Origin: Teichococcus rhizosphaerae
GTDB taxonomy: Bacteria > Pseudomonadota > Alphaproteobacteria > Acetobacterales > Acetobacteraceae
Direction of reading: 5' to 3'
Assembly: GCF_002631185.1 (NCBI RefSeq)
Contig: NZ_PDNU01000004.1
Span: 62,001-126,000 of the forward strand
DNA: 64,000 nucleotides
Part shown: piece by piece, positions 29,286-37,410 of the stretch
Layout: every line of letters starts with the position of its first letter
How positions within the stretch are numbered: position 1 is the first letter of the stretch
Program-made: the position numbers and the translations under genes
Notes under the pieces: model-generated
The model's input: only the letters and a program-made list of their open reading frames with translations
Databases searched by the model: none
Told to the model about the DNA's origin: nothing

Positions 29286-30362
29286 TCAGGGGGGTGGCAG
29301 GGTGAAGACTTGGCCGGGATAGATGCGCCCCGGATCGCGGATCTGCTCCTGGTTCGCACGGTAGATGGTGGTGTAGCGGGTGCCGCGGCCGTAGGTTGCG
29401 CGGGCGATCCGCCAAAGGTTGTGCCCTGGCTGCACCACCACGCGGCCCTCGGCCGGCGCCGCACGGTCGCGCTGGAAGGGCAGCTCCAGCCGCGCCGCCA
29501 CGCCGCCCCGCGCGTCGAGCTGGTCCAGCCGCAGCATGTGCAGGCCCGGCGCGGCCTCGCGCTCGGGCCGCAGCGCCCAGCGCCCCTCGGTGTCGGCACG
29601 CGCATCGCCGGCATGGCCCTGGTCGATGTAGAGGCGCAGATGGCTGCCCGCGGGCGCCCTGCCGGCGAAGCGCAGCGCGCCATCCTCGTCATAGTCCACC
29701 ACGTCGAGCGCCAGCGCGGGACCGGCCGCCGGCGCCGTGGGCCGGCCGGCGGCAGCGCGCGCCTGCAGCAGGCGCGGCGCCGCCTTGCCGCCGGAGGGCA
29801 GCAGCACCGCCAGCGGCCCTTCCGCCTCGGGGTTCTCCTGGCCGGGCTCGGGCGCGGGAACCAGCACCAGCAGGGCCTCATCCCCCCGGCGGGGCGGATC
29901 CTGCCCCAGCCGGGCGGTCAGGCTCAGCTCATGCGGCCCGGGCGGCAGCGGCTCGGCGGGCAGGATGACCCATTCGCCCCGGGCATCGGCCCGGACCCGG
30001 CCCAGCTCGCGCCCGTTCTCCCGCATCAGCACCACCTCGGCGCCCGGCGCGGCGCGGCCGGCCACCACGGCGGTGCCCCGCGCGCCGATGCGGACGATGT
30101 CGAAGCGCGGCGGCATGTCGGCGGCGGCCAGGGGCAGCGCGGCGCCACGCGCCGGCGGCATCGGTGCCGATGATGGCCACTCCGGCGCCAGCCGGGCCGG
30201 GGCGTCCCGCGCCGGGGCGTGCGTCGGCCACAGCCCGGGCAGGCTGTGCGCGAGCCACCAGGCCAGGCCTCCGCTGGCCGCCACCCCGGCCACGCCCAGC
30301 AGGGACAAGCGGGCGGGCAGGCTCGGGCGCGTGGGCGGGGACAGGCGCGTCCGATCCGTCAT
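29286..30362 (-). CDS. LysM-domain protein with N-terminal anchor
   Basis: A 358-residue envelope protein. One N-terminal helix ([20 protein letters not shown]) anchors it, followed by Ala/Pro-rich linkers and two beta-sandwich-like segments ([20 protein letters not shown] and [16 protein letters not shown]) resembling Ig-like or big-domain repeats. A LysM module sits at the C-terminus ([18 protein letters not shown]). The combination is common in alphaproteobacterial peptidoglycan-binding proteins of unknown role. The ATG at 30362 has GAGG six bases upstream; one four codons earlier is possible. It lies 86 bases upstream of psd. Confidence 0.82.
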   Translation of the reverse strand: MTDRTRLSPPTRPSLPARLSLLGVAGVAASGGLAWWLAHSLPGLWPTHAPARDAPARLAPEWPSSAPMPPARGAALPLAAADMPPRFDIVRIGARGTAVVAGRAAPGAEVVLMRENGRELGRVRADARGEWVILPAEPLPPGPHELSLTARLGQDPPRRGDEALLVLVPAPEPGQENPEAEGPLAVLLPSGGKAAPRLLQARAAAGRPTAPAAGPALALDVVDYDEDGALRFAGRAPAGSHLRLYIDQGHAGDARADTEGRWALRPEREAAPGLHMLRLDQLDARGGVAARLELPFQRDRAAPAEGRVVVQPGHNLWRIARATYGRGTRYTTIYRANQEQIRDPGRIYPGQVFTLPPP

Positions 30363-30514
30363 GTTCCGCCTCATCCGGCCAATCCGTCCCTTCCCGCCGA
30401 CCCTTCCCGCGATCCGGCCATAGCGCCAATGGCCCGGCATTCCGGCCTCTTGCGGGAGGGGGCCGGTGAAATGCTGAATGCTGCCCTGCCACAGGCCATG
30501 GGAGCAAGGCTGCG

Positions 30515-31186
30515 ATGCGCAACGAGACAAGGATTCGCGTTCAGGTCTGGGATGGCTGGGTGCGGCTGACGCACTGGCTGATCGTGGCCCTGCTCGGCCT
30601 GTCCTGGTGGACGGCCGAGACGTCGCGCATGGATCTGCACATGACCAGCGGCTACGCCATCCTGGCACTGCTGCTGTTCCGCCTCGCCTGGGGCGTGGTG
30701 GGGTCCGACACGGCGCGCTTCTCGCGCTTCCTGCGCTCGCCGCTGGCGGCGCTCGGGCATCTGCGGCACTTCTTCCGGCCCGCCCCCGACACCGAGCTCG
30801 GCCACAACGCCGCCGGCGGCTGGATGGTTCTGGCGATGCTGGCCACGCTGCTGCTGCAGGCGGTGAGCGGCCTCTTCGCCGACGACATGATCTTCACCCG
30901 CGGGCCGCTGGCGGCCCATGCCCCGGCCGCCGTCAGCGACTGGATGACCTTCCTGCACATCCGCAACTTCAACCTGATCCTGGCGCTGGCGGCGCTGCAC
31001 GTGGCGGTGGTGGCGCTCTACGCGCTGGTGAAGGGGCAGAACCTGGTGCTGCCGATGCTCACCGGGGGCAAGTGGCTGCCCGCGCCGCTGGCCGCCACGG
31101 CGCCGCGCATCGCCCCGCCGCTGCGCGCGGCGGCGCTGCTGGCGCTCGCCGCCGGGGCGGTGTGGCTCCTCTCCCGCCTCGGCTGA
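30515..31186 (+). CDS. Cytochrome b561-family protein
   Basis: An inner-membrane cytochrome of 223 residues with about five helices. WDGWVRLTHWLIVALLGLSWW and FLHIRNFNLILALAALHVAVVALY carry the heme-ligand histidines typical of the Ni/Fe-hydrogenase-type cytochrome b subunit and CybB families. GGAG ten bases before the ATG supports the start. It converges with a cytochrome c' gene 71 bases away; such b561 proteins often reduce a c-type partner, so the two may act together. Confidence 0.87.
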   Translation: MRNETRIRVQVWDGWVRLTHWLIVALLGLSWWTAETSRMDLHMTSGYAILALLLFRLAWGVVGSDTARFSRFLRSPLAALGHLRHFFRPAPDTELGHNAAGGWMVLAMLATLLLQAVSGLFADDMIFTRGPLAAHAPAAVSDWMTFLHIRNFNLILALAALHVAVVALYALVKGQNLVLPMLTGGKWLPAPLAATAPRIAPPLRAAALLALAAGAVWLLSRLG

Positions 31187-31256
31187 GCGGCATGGCCGGG
31201 CGGCGCCAGGGGCGGCGCCAGGGAGCGCGCCCCGAGACACGCCAGGGCGGCGCCGC

Positions 31257-31721
31257 CTAGCGCGCGCGGTAGTTGCGGTGGCAGGCGCCGCAGGTGCCGC
31301 CCGCCTCGCGGAAGGCGGTGGAAGTGGCCCCGGCATCGCCCGAGGCGGCGGCGGCGCGCAGCTTGCCGAGCGCCGCCACCATGTTGGCGCTCGCCTGCTC
31401 GAAGCCGGCGCGCTCGGACCAGACGGCGGGCCGGGCGCGGCTCTCGCCCGTGTCGCTGCCCGGCGGGAAGCGGGCGGGAAAGGTCTCGAAGAAGCGCTGC
31501 ATCTCGGCGGCGCGCCCGGCGACCGGCTCCAGCGCGCCACGCGAATCGAGGATCTCCTTGATGGCCTCCAGATGCCCGCTCATCTGCTTCAGCCCGGCCT
31601 TGCGCTCGGCCACCACGTCCCCCGCGCCGCCCTGGGCCAGCGCCGGAACCGCCTGCCCCATGGCCGCCAGGGCCATCGCCGCCATTGCCACGCCCGCCAG
31701 CCGGGCTCCTGTCATCCGCAT
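31257..31721 (-). CDS. Cytochrome c' family protein
   Basis: A periplasmic c-type cytochrome of 154 residues. The signal peptide ends at about residue 29 (ALAQG). Helical segments follow and CGACHRNYR near the C-terminus is the single CxxCH heme site, with the trailing basic residues of four-helix-bundle cytochromes c'. A methionine or other sixth ligand is not evident, as in this family. The start has GAGAG eight bases upstream. It faces the b561 gene. Confidence 0.9.
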   Translation of the reverse strand: MRMTGARLAGVAMAAMALAAMGQAVPALAQGGAGDVVAERKAGLKQMSGHLEAIKEILDSRGALEPVAGRAAEMQRFFETFPARFPPGSDTGESRARPAVWSERAGFEQASANMVAALGKLRAAAASGDAGATSTAFREAGGTCGACHRNYRAR

Positions 31722-31816
31722 GTCGGAACTCTCTCCTGTTGCCGTCCCGCCGTATCACAGCATGGCGGGCGCGGCAGAAAAGTGACTTTTTCTTCTCCGC
31801 CATGGCCCGGGCGCCC

Positions 31817-31845
31817 TTGCTGGCACCCCCGCCTGCCGCTATACG
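31817..31845 (+). promoter_or_regulatory. Sigma-70-type promoter of tRNA-Pro
   Basis: TTGCTG and TATACG separated by exactly 17 bases lie 38 bases before the mature tRNA. Position, spacing and hexamer matches suit a housekeeping tRNA promoter. Confidence 0.55.
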
Positions 31846-31882
31846 CCGCGCCGTGCCCGAGAGGACGCGCCGGCCGGAACGA

Positions 31883-31959
31883 CGGAGCGTAGCTCAGCCT
31901 GGTAGAGCACTGTGTTCGGGACGCAGGGGCCGGAGGTTCGAATCCTCTCGCTCCGACCA
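31883..31959 (+). tRNA. tRNA-Pro (anticodon CGG)
   Basis: The 77 bases fold as a complete cloverleaf. The acceptor stem is CGGAGCG paired with CGCTCCG, the D-stem GCTC with GAGC, and the anticodon stem CTGTG with CGCAG around loop TTCGGGA. The T-stem is GGAGG with CCTCT around TTCGAAT. The anticodon CGG reads the proline codon CCG, expected to be heavily used in this GC-rich genome. The 3' CCA is encoded. No integrase or duplicated 3' end lies nearby. Confidence 0.95.
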
Positions 31960-31975
31960 AATGATCCGGCCGGGG

Positions 31976-32022
31976 AAAGCCCTGCCCGCCAGCCCGGAAA
32001 GGGCCAAGGCGGGCGGGGCTTT
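31976..32022 (+). terminator. Hairpin terminator after tRNA-Pro
   Basis: Two 15-base arms (31976-31990 and 32008-32022) pair with a single G-U and run into TTTCT. It begins 17 bases after the tRNA CCA. Confidence 0.65.
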
Positions 32023-32060
32023 CTGATTCCACACCCCCAGGCGGGCACGGCGCCGTGAAG

Positions 32061-32076
32061 TTGCACACATTTTGCT
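32061..32076 (+). promoter_or_regulatory. Sigma-54-like promoter of the TorF-type porin
   Basis: TTGCACACATTTTGCT matches the sigma-54 pattern TGGCACG-N4-TTGCW with correct spacing between the -24 and -12 dinucleotides. One G of the -24 pair is T. The -12 element lies about 55 bases before the porin ATG. A 12-bp palindrome (CACGGCGCCGTG, 32046-32057) sits three bases upstream. Assignment is by pattern only. Confidence 0.5.
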
Positions 32077-32130
32077 AAGGCATCGGTTGCCACTGGAAGC
32101 ACGAGGCTTCCGGCTGGAGGGAACCTGCCC

Positions 32131-32880
32131 ATGAAGCCTTCCTTTGCCACCGCCGCTGCCCTTGCTCTGGGCATTCTGCCGCTGGGCCTGCCCGCAGCGG
32201 CGCAGACCACGATCGATAGCGCCGGCCTGACCGTCACGGCGACGCCCGCCATCTCCTCGGACTACCTGTTCCGCGGCATCTCGCAGACGCGCAACCGGCC
32301 CGCGCTCTCGCTGGCGCTCGACGTGCAGCACGAGACGGGGCTGTATGTCGGCGCCTTTCTCAGCAACGTCGCCTTTCCCGGCAGCAATGCACGGCAGGAG
32401 CTGGACCTGCTGGCCGGGTACCGCTTCGAGGTGGGGCCGGTGAGCCTGGACCTGGGCGGGGTGTTCTACACCTATCCCGGCTACGACAAGCCGGCGGGCA
32501 GCTACGAGTACAACTACTTCGAGGCGGTCGCGAAGGCGAGCTACACCCTGGACGCAGTCAAGTTCGTCGGCAGCGCCGCCTATTCGCCGGACTTCTACTT
32601 CGAGGCCGGCTCGGCCTTCTACCTCGAGGGCGGCGCCGATGTGGCGCTGCCGCTCGACGTCACCCTGGCCGGCCGCTACGGCTACCAGTGGATCGACAGG
32701 AACCCGCGCTACGGCGCGCCGGACTATGCCAACTGGTCTGTCGCCCTGTCGCGCGAGGTGGTGGCGGGCTTCACCCTGACGGTCGGCTACTACGACACCG
32801 ACCTTTCCAAGGCGGAGTGCTTCGCCGGCACCAAGCTGTGCGACGCGCGGGCGATGGTGATGCTGAGCCGCGCCTTCTGA
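32131..32880 (+). CDS. TorF-family putative outer-membrane porin
   Basis: An outer-membrane beta-barrel of 249 residues, of the family known as TIGR02001. It has a signal peptide ending near PAAAQ and a barrel made of alternating aromatic strands: SSDYLFRGISQTRNRPALSL opens it, the motif expected in this family, and the last strand ends in Phe (MLSRAF). GGAGGG lies about nine bases before the ATG. In many proteobacteria such genes sit beside glnK or amtB under nitrogen control, which fits the sigma-54-like element upstream; no such neighbours are in this window. Confidence 0.88.
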   Translation: MKPSFATAAALALGILPLGLPAAAQTTIDSAGLTVTATPAISSDYLFRGISQTRNRPALSLALDVQHETGLYVGAFLSNVAFPGSNARQELDLLAGYRFEVGPVSLDLGGVFYTYPGYDKPAGSYEYNYFEAVAKASYTLDAVKFVGSAAYSPDFYFEAGSAFYLEGGADVALPLDVTLAGRYGYQWIDRNPRYGAPDYANWSVALSREVVAGFTLTVGYYDTDLSKAECFAGTKLCDARAMVMLSRAF

Positions 32881-32969
32881 GGCCCGACCCGAGGGGCGCT
32901 CCGCAGGGAACGCTCCCACGGGGTGGCCTTTGGGGAAATGGCCTCGGGGCTTCCCGCCCCCGGCGCGCC

Positions 32970-33164
32970 TCAGCGTTGCGGGCGGGCCGCCCAGATCATC
33001 AGGGCCCGGATCGGGAACACCCAGACAAAGCCGGCCAGCATGAAGAACGGCACCTGGAGTGCCCAGTGCAGGCCCAGCACCAGGTCGGCAATGCGCAGCA
33101 CCGCCACCAGGTAAAGGAGCAGGAACAGGAAGCCCGCCAGGCAGGCGAGAAGGATGCGCGGCAT
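32970..33164 (-). CDS. DUF2842-like small membrane protein
   Basis: A 64-residue inner-membrane protein with two helices (LLACLAGFLFLLLYLVAVL and VPFFMLAGFVWVFPIRALMIW). The second matches the WV(F/L)P motif of DUF2842, a small family confined mainly to Alphaproteobacteria. The ATG at 33164 has AGCAGG close upstream. It lies between the porin and apt, convergent with the porin. Function is unknown. Confidence 0.75.
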   Translation of the reverse strand: MPRILLACLAGFLFLLLYLVAVLRIADLVLGLHWALQVPFFMLAGFVWVFPIRALMIWAARPQR

Positions 33165-33405
33165 GGCCTGCTCTTGGCAGGAGCGCGCCGCTTCGCCAAG
33201 CCTTGATCGGGCGCGGATCCCCTCTGTTCCGGCCACGCTCCTCCGTTCCGGCCGCCACCCCGCCCCCCCCCGCCCTGCGGCGCATCGCGCGGCTTGCGTT
33301 GCAGCGGCGGGCCCGGGCGCCTAGTCTCCGCCCCGACCGGACGGGCCATGCCGCCCACCCAACCTTGCCTGCTGGCTGCCACCTCCTGCCGATTGAAAGA
33401 CCCCG

Positions 33406-33987
33406 ATGCCCGACACCGGCCTCCCCCCCGCCTCCGGTGCCTCCTCCGGCGCTCCCTCCGGCGCCGGAGGTTTCGACCTGAAGGCGCATATCCGCAGCGT
33501 GCCGGATTTCCCGAAGCCGGGCATCCTGTTCTACGACATCTCCACCCTGCTGCGGAACGGCCCCGCCTGGCGCGGCGCGATGGACCGGCTGGCCGAGGTC
33601 ATCCGCCCCTATGAGCCGACGCTGCTGGCCGGCATCGAGAGCCGCGGCTTCCTGATGGCGGCGCCGCTGGCGCTGGAGCTGGGCCTCGGCTTCATCATGC
33701 TGCGCAAGCCGCGCAAGCTGCCGGGCGCCACCATCGGCTACGACTACGACCTCGAATACGGCCAGGACCGCATCGAGATGCAGGCCGACGCGCTCCGCCC
33801 CGGCGAGCGCGTGGTGCTGCTGGACGACCTGCTGGCCACCGGCGGCACCATGGCCGCCGCCATCCAGCTGCTGAAGCGGGCGGGGGCCGAGGTGCCGGTG
33901 GCGGCGACGCTGATCGAGCTGCGCTTCCTGAACGGCCGCGCCCGCATCGACGTGCCGGTCGAGACCCTGGCCGCCTACGACGACTGA
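33406..33987 (+). CDS. apt: Adenine phosphoribosyltransferase
   Basis: Makes AMP from adenine and PRPP in purine salvage. The enzyme has 193 residues. [30 protein letters not shown] and the PRPP loop [14 protein letters not shown] near residue 143 are diagnostic. The first 23 residues are a Gly/Ser/Ala/Pro low-complexity extension with a repeating SGA unit, absent from typical enzymes; a later start would cut into the domain. The downstream gene begins five bases after the stop. Confidence 0.95.
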   Translation: MPDTGLPPASGASSGAPSGAGGFDLKAHIRSVPDFPKPGILFYDISTLLRNGPAWRGAMDRLAEVIRPYEPTLLAGIESRGFLMAAPLALELGLGFIMLRKPRKLPGATIGYDYDLEYGQDRIEMQADALRPGERVVLLDDLLATGGTMAAAIQLLKRAGAEVPVAATLIELRFLNGRARIDVPVETLAAYDD

Positions 33988-33992
33988 GCGGC

Positions 33993-35135
33993 ATGGCGGG
34001 GCGCGGCACTTCCTCCCCCTTCACGGCTCCGCCGCCCGGCGGCGAGCCGCGGGCCCCGCAGGCCCTGCCGCAGCGGGCCCTGCCACGGCGGGCCTGGCTG
34101 CGGCTGGCCGGCGCGGCGGCCCTGCTGCCCGCCCTGCCCTTGCCGCTGCGCGGGCAGCCCAATCCCGCCGGCCTCGTCCCCCCGGGCCTCGTGCCGCCGA
34201 ACCTCGCACCCGCCGCCACCGCCCCCGCCTCCCTGGCGGCCGACAACGTGACGCTGCTGCTGCCCGGCCCCGAGGGCGGTGCCGCGGCGCTTTGGGCGCG
34301 CGGCGTGATGGCGGGGCTGGCGCGCGGCCTGCCGCATGCCGTGGCGCTGCGCGCCACCATCCTGGGCGGGCCGGACGGCGTCACGGCGGCCAACCGCTTC
34401 GCCACGCTGGAAGCCGGCGATGGCCGCACCCTGCTGGTATTGCCAGGCCTTGCCGCCCATGCCCGGCTGGTGGGGGAAAGCCGCGCCCAGTTCCAGCCGG
34501 AAAGCTGGCTGCCGCTCTGCGTCTCCTGGCAGGGGGCGGTGCTGGCCGGCCACGCTCCCGCCGCCCCTTCCACGCGGCCGCTGCGGCTGGCGCTGCCCGG
34601 CCCCGACGCGCCGGAGGCGGCGGCGCTGCTGGCGCTGGACCTGCTGGGCCAGCCCGCCTTGCCCGTCTTCGGCATCGCCGCGGCCGATGCTCCCAGCGCC
34701 CTCGCCCAGGGCGCGGCGGATGCCGTGGTGATCGCGGCGCCCGCCGCCGCCGCCCAGGCGCGCCGCCATGGCCTGACCCCCTGGCTGGAGCTGGACACGC
34801 CCGGCCGGCGGGAGAACCCCGAGCTTCCCGCCGCCAGCGCCCTGCCCGCGCTCCGCCCCGCCGCGCTGGCCGCGGCGCAGGCGGGCTTCGCGGCGCTGCG
34901 GCTGCGCGCGGCGCTGATGCTGCCCGCCCTCACCTCGGCCGACGTGGTCGCCGCCTGGCGCCGTGCCGCCCTGCTCTGGCAGGAGGATGAGGCGCGGCAG
35001 CCGGCGGAGACCACCGCCCCCGCCCTGGTGGGCGCCGAGGCGCGCGCCACCATCGCGCCGCTCTGCCCGGCCCCCGACGCGGTGCTGGCCTACCGCGAAT
35101 GGCTGCTGCGGCGGCTGCGCTGGCAGGCCGGCTGA
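33993..35135 (+). CDS. Divergent Bug-like secreted protein
   Basis: A 380-residue exported protein of uncertain family. The N-terminal part is Pro/Ala-rich, then a twin-arginine-like signal (LPRRAWLRLAGAAALLPALP). Residues about 85-330 resemble Bug periplasmic receptors in fold: VTLLLPGPEGGAAALWARGVMAG is like the N-terminal binding loop and strand, but the usual PNGG and FVAGGP motifs are changed. It follows apt after five bases, so the two are likely co-transcribed. It has no transporter partner here. Function is not assigned. Confidence 0.55.
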   Translation: MAGRGTSSPFTAPPPGGEPRAPQALPQRALPRRAWLRLAGAAALLPALPLPLRGQPNPAGLVPPGLVPPNLAPAATAPASLAADNVTLLLPGPEGGAAALWARGVMAGLARGLPHAVALRATILGGPDGVTAANRFATLEAGDGRTLLVLPGLAAHARLVGESRAQFQPESWLPLCVSWQGAVLAGHAPAAPSTRPLRLALPGPDAPEAAALLALDLLGQPALPVFGIAAADAPSALAQGAADAVVIAAPAAAAQARRHGLTPWLELDTPGRRENPELPAASALPALRPAALAAAQAGFAALRLRAALMLPALTSADVVAAWRRAALLWQEDEARQPAETTAPALVGAEARATIAPLCPAPDAVLAYREWLLRRLRWQAG

Positions 35136-35152
35136 ACCCACGGGCCGCATCC

Positions 35153-35488
35153 TCAGTGGTAGGTGGCGAGACCCGCCATCACCTGCTCGTTGACCATGAT
35201 CAGGAAGTCGAGGTCGGGCTGCTCCCGCTCCAGCTCGCGCAGCACGGCGCTGCCCAGCAGCCCGAAGCCGTCCCGCAGCGCCTCGGGCAGCGGGCAGCCG
35301 GGGCTGCTCACCGCCAGCAGCACGGCCTGCCACAGCCGGCGCGTGACGCGCACCGCCGCCGCGCGGCGCCCGCTGCCGCCCGACCGCGCCTGCCGTAGCC
35401 GCGACACCGCCGCGCGGAACGCCTCGGCCTCCGCCGCGCGGCCTTCCAGGAAGGCGCGCCCCGGGGCGATGCCGCCATCGCGCGCCAT
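35153..35488 (-). CDS. flaF: Flagellar biosynthesis regulator FlaF
   Basis: A 111-residue cytosolic protein. Its features (EAEAFRAAVSRLRQA, then RRLWQAVLLAVSSPGCPLPEALR and the ending DLDFLIMVNEQVMAGL) match FlaF, which in Alphaproteobacteria acts with FlbT to balance flagellin synthesis against assembly. The start codon overlaps the stop of flbT by one base, so the two are translationally coupled. The flagellin gene that usually adjoins is not in this window. Confidence 0.85.
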   Translation of the reverse strand: MARDGGIAPGRAFLEGRAAEAEAFRAAVSRLRQARSGGSGRRAAAVRVTRRLWQAVLLAVSSPGCPLPEALRDGFGLLGSAVLRELEREQPDLDFLIMVNEQVMAGLATYH

Positions 35489-35943
35489 CACGCCACCGCC
35501 CCCGCCCCTTCGCCGGGGGGAGAGGGGGGGCGGGAGGGAATCGCCGGCTCCGCGTCCCGCAGCACGGCGTCCTCGTGCTGCATGACGCGCCGGACCAGCT
35601 TCAGCGCCTGGTAGCACTCGTCCTGCTGGGCCAGCGCCAGGGCGCTTTCCAGCAACTCGCGCACCAGGCCCGAGGTGGTGGCGCCCTGGAACTCGGCGAC
35701 CAGGTCGCGCGCCAGTTCGAGGCCGCGCTCGCGTTCCTCGTCATTGCCGATATAGGCGGCCTGCAGGGCGAAATAGATGCGCCTGGCCGGCGTGGTGGCG
35801 GCCTCGGGCGTCATGATCTGCTTGCCGAAGAGAAAGCGCGCGCGGCTGGTCAGCTCCACCCGGGCACGGTTGCGGAAGCGCAGCGGAGCGCCGTTGACGA
35901 CCAGCAGATCGCCCTGGCGCAGTTCGAGCACAAGCGTGGACAT
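35488..35943 (-). CDS. flbT: Flagellar biosynthesis repressor FlbT
   Basis: A 151-residue post-transcriptional regulator that binds the leader of flagellin mRNA. The N-terminal MSTLVLELRQGDLLVVNGAPLRFRNRARVELTSRARFLFGKQIM is diagnostic, followed by helices with the conserved YFALQAAYIG motif. The C-terminal 25 residues are Pro/Ala-rich. It leads the flbT-flaF pair. Upstream, 35944-36188 holds no gene or clear promoter. Confidence 0.92.
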   Translation of the reverse strand: MSTLVLELRQGDLLVVNGAPLRFRNRARVELTSRARFLFGKQIMTPEAATTPARRIYFALQAAYIGNDEERERGLELARDLVAEFQGATTSGLVRELLESALALAQQDECYQALKLVRRVMQHEDAVLRDAEPAIPSRPPSPPGEGAGAVA

Positions 35944-36188
35944 GAGCAGGCGGTCCTTCGGGGCCCGGGCGCCTGGCGCCGGGCGGATGGCGGGAAAGCT
36001 CGGGGCCGCAGGCGGAAGCCGCCGGTGCCGCGCCCATGCGTGCGGGGCTTCAACACATCTCGGGTCCTGCTCCTGGCTCGCGGGGGCTGGCTTCCCCCCT
36101 GCCGCCGCCGGTGGTGACGGTGGCTCAATCTGCGATGCAGGACGTTAACAGGGGCTTGAGGCCGCGGGGCGCCGCCGGGCCCTCGCCT

Positions 36189-37394
36189 TCACGCCTGGCG
36201 GAGCAGCATCAGGGCGCCCTGCACGGGGGAGCCCTGTTCCAGGCGCAGCACGTCCCGGCGCTCCGCCACGGCGGCGAGGCCCACCTCGGCGCAGAGCGCG
36301 CGCAGGGCCGGCAGTGCGTGGCGGTAGCGCAGGCCGGGGCCGAGCGCGTAGCCGCCCTCCCCCTCCCCCAGCTCGACGCTGAACAGCGCGAGCCCTCCCG
36401 GCCGCAGCGCGCCGCGCAGCGCCGCCAGCGCCGGCGCCAGGTCGCCCAGGTAGTTCAGCACGTCGGCCGCGGCGATCAGGTCGAAGGCGGCAGGGTGCCG
36501 GGGCAGGAAGTCCAGCAGGTCCGCCTCGTGCAGGGCGGCGTAGCAGCCCTGGCGCGCGGCCTCGGCCAGCATGCGCGGCGAAAGGTCGAGCCCCTCCAGC
36601 CGCCGCGCGAAGGGCGCCAGCGCCACCCCCGAAAGCCCGGTGCCGCAGCCGAGGTCGAGCACGTCCAGCGCCGCCGCCGCGGCAATTCCCGAGTCGCGCA
36701 GCAGCTCCGCCAGGGCGGCGGGGGTGCGGTAGCCGAGCCGGCCGGTGAGGTCCGCCTCGAAGCGCGGCGCGTACTGGTCGAACAGGTCGCGCACATAGGC
36801 GGCGGGGGCGCGCTCCGGCATCGGCGCGCGGCCGAGCGCCGCGAGCAGGAAACGCGCCTGCGCCGCCACCGCCGGGTCCGGCCCGGGGCGCGCCAGCGCC
36901 GCCTCGGCCATGCGGATGGCCTCTGGCAGCGCGCCGGCCTCGCGGCAGGCATGGGCCAGGGCCAGCTTCGGCTCGGCGGCGTGGGGCGCCAGCTTCACCG
37001 CCTGGCGCAGCGGCGCCAGCGCCGCGCGCGCCTGGCCGAGGCCGCACAGCGCCTGCCCCAGGTTGCGCAGCGCCACCGCGTCATCCGGCCGCCGGGCCAG
37101 CGCCGCCCGCAGCGCCGCCACCGCCGGCTCGAGCTCCCCCGCCTCGGCCAGCGCGCCGCCGAGCGAGGCGAGAAACACCGGCGCCTCCGGCCGCAGCGTC
37201 ACCGCCCGGCGGATGAGCGGCAGGGCGCGCGCCAGCTCGCCACGCTGGCGGTGCAGCGTGCCGAGCAGGTTCAGCGCGTTGGCGTCGTCCGGGCTGCGGG
37301 CCAGGAGTTGCGCGTAAAGCGCCTCCGCCTCCTCCAGCGCGCCGGCGGCATGGCGCGCGGCGGCCTGGCGCAGCAGCGCCGCGTCGTCGCTCAT
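36189..37394 (-). CDS. TPR-repeat protein fused to class I methyltransferase
   Basis: A 401-residue protein of two parts. Residues about 1-200 are four to five tetratricopeptide repeats (ANALNLLGTLHRQRGELARALP, DAVALRNLGQALCGLGQARAAL). Residues about 225-400 form a SAM-dependent methyltransferase: VLDLGCGTGLSGVALAPFARRLEGLDLS is motif I and II, then FDLIAAADVLNYLGDLA. The TPR part presumably docks a protein substrate. Such fusions are common in Alphaproteobacteria and unassigned. It ends 245 bases from flbT, so a flagellar or surface substrate is possible but unproven. Confidence 0.82.
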   Translation of the reverse strand: MSDDAALLRQAAARHAAGALEEAEALYAQLLARSPDDANALNLLGTLHRQRGELARALPLIRRAVTLRPEAPVFLASLGGALAEAGELEPAVAALRAALARRPDDAVALRNLGQALCGLGQARAALAPLRQAVKLAPHAAEPKLALAHACREAGALPEAIRMAEAALARPGPDPAVAAQARFLLAALGRAPMPERAPAAYVRDLFDQYAPRFEADLTGRLGYRTPAALAELLRDSGIAAAAALDVLDLGCGTGLSGVALAPFARRLEGLDLSPRMLAEAARQGCYAALHEADLLDFLPRHPAAFDLIAAADVLNYLGDLAPALAALRGALRPGGLALFSVELGEGEGGYALGPGLRYRHALPALRALCAEVGLAAVAERRDVLRLEQGSPVQGALMLLRQA

Positions 37395-37410
37395 GCGCGG
37401 CGCGGCCGGT

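Noticed and set aside
31199-31256. Repeated GGGCGGCGCCAG units after the b561 gene
   Set aside because: Only two full copies plus a degenerate one in a generally GC-rich gap; too little to call a separate repeat family or terminator.
31883-31959. tRNA-Pro as a mobile-element attachment site
   Set aside because: No integrase, no duplicated tRNA 3' end and no change in gene content next to it.
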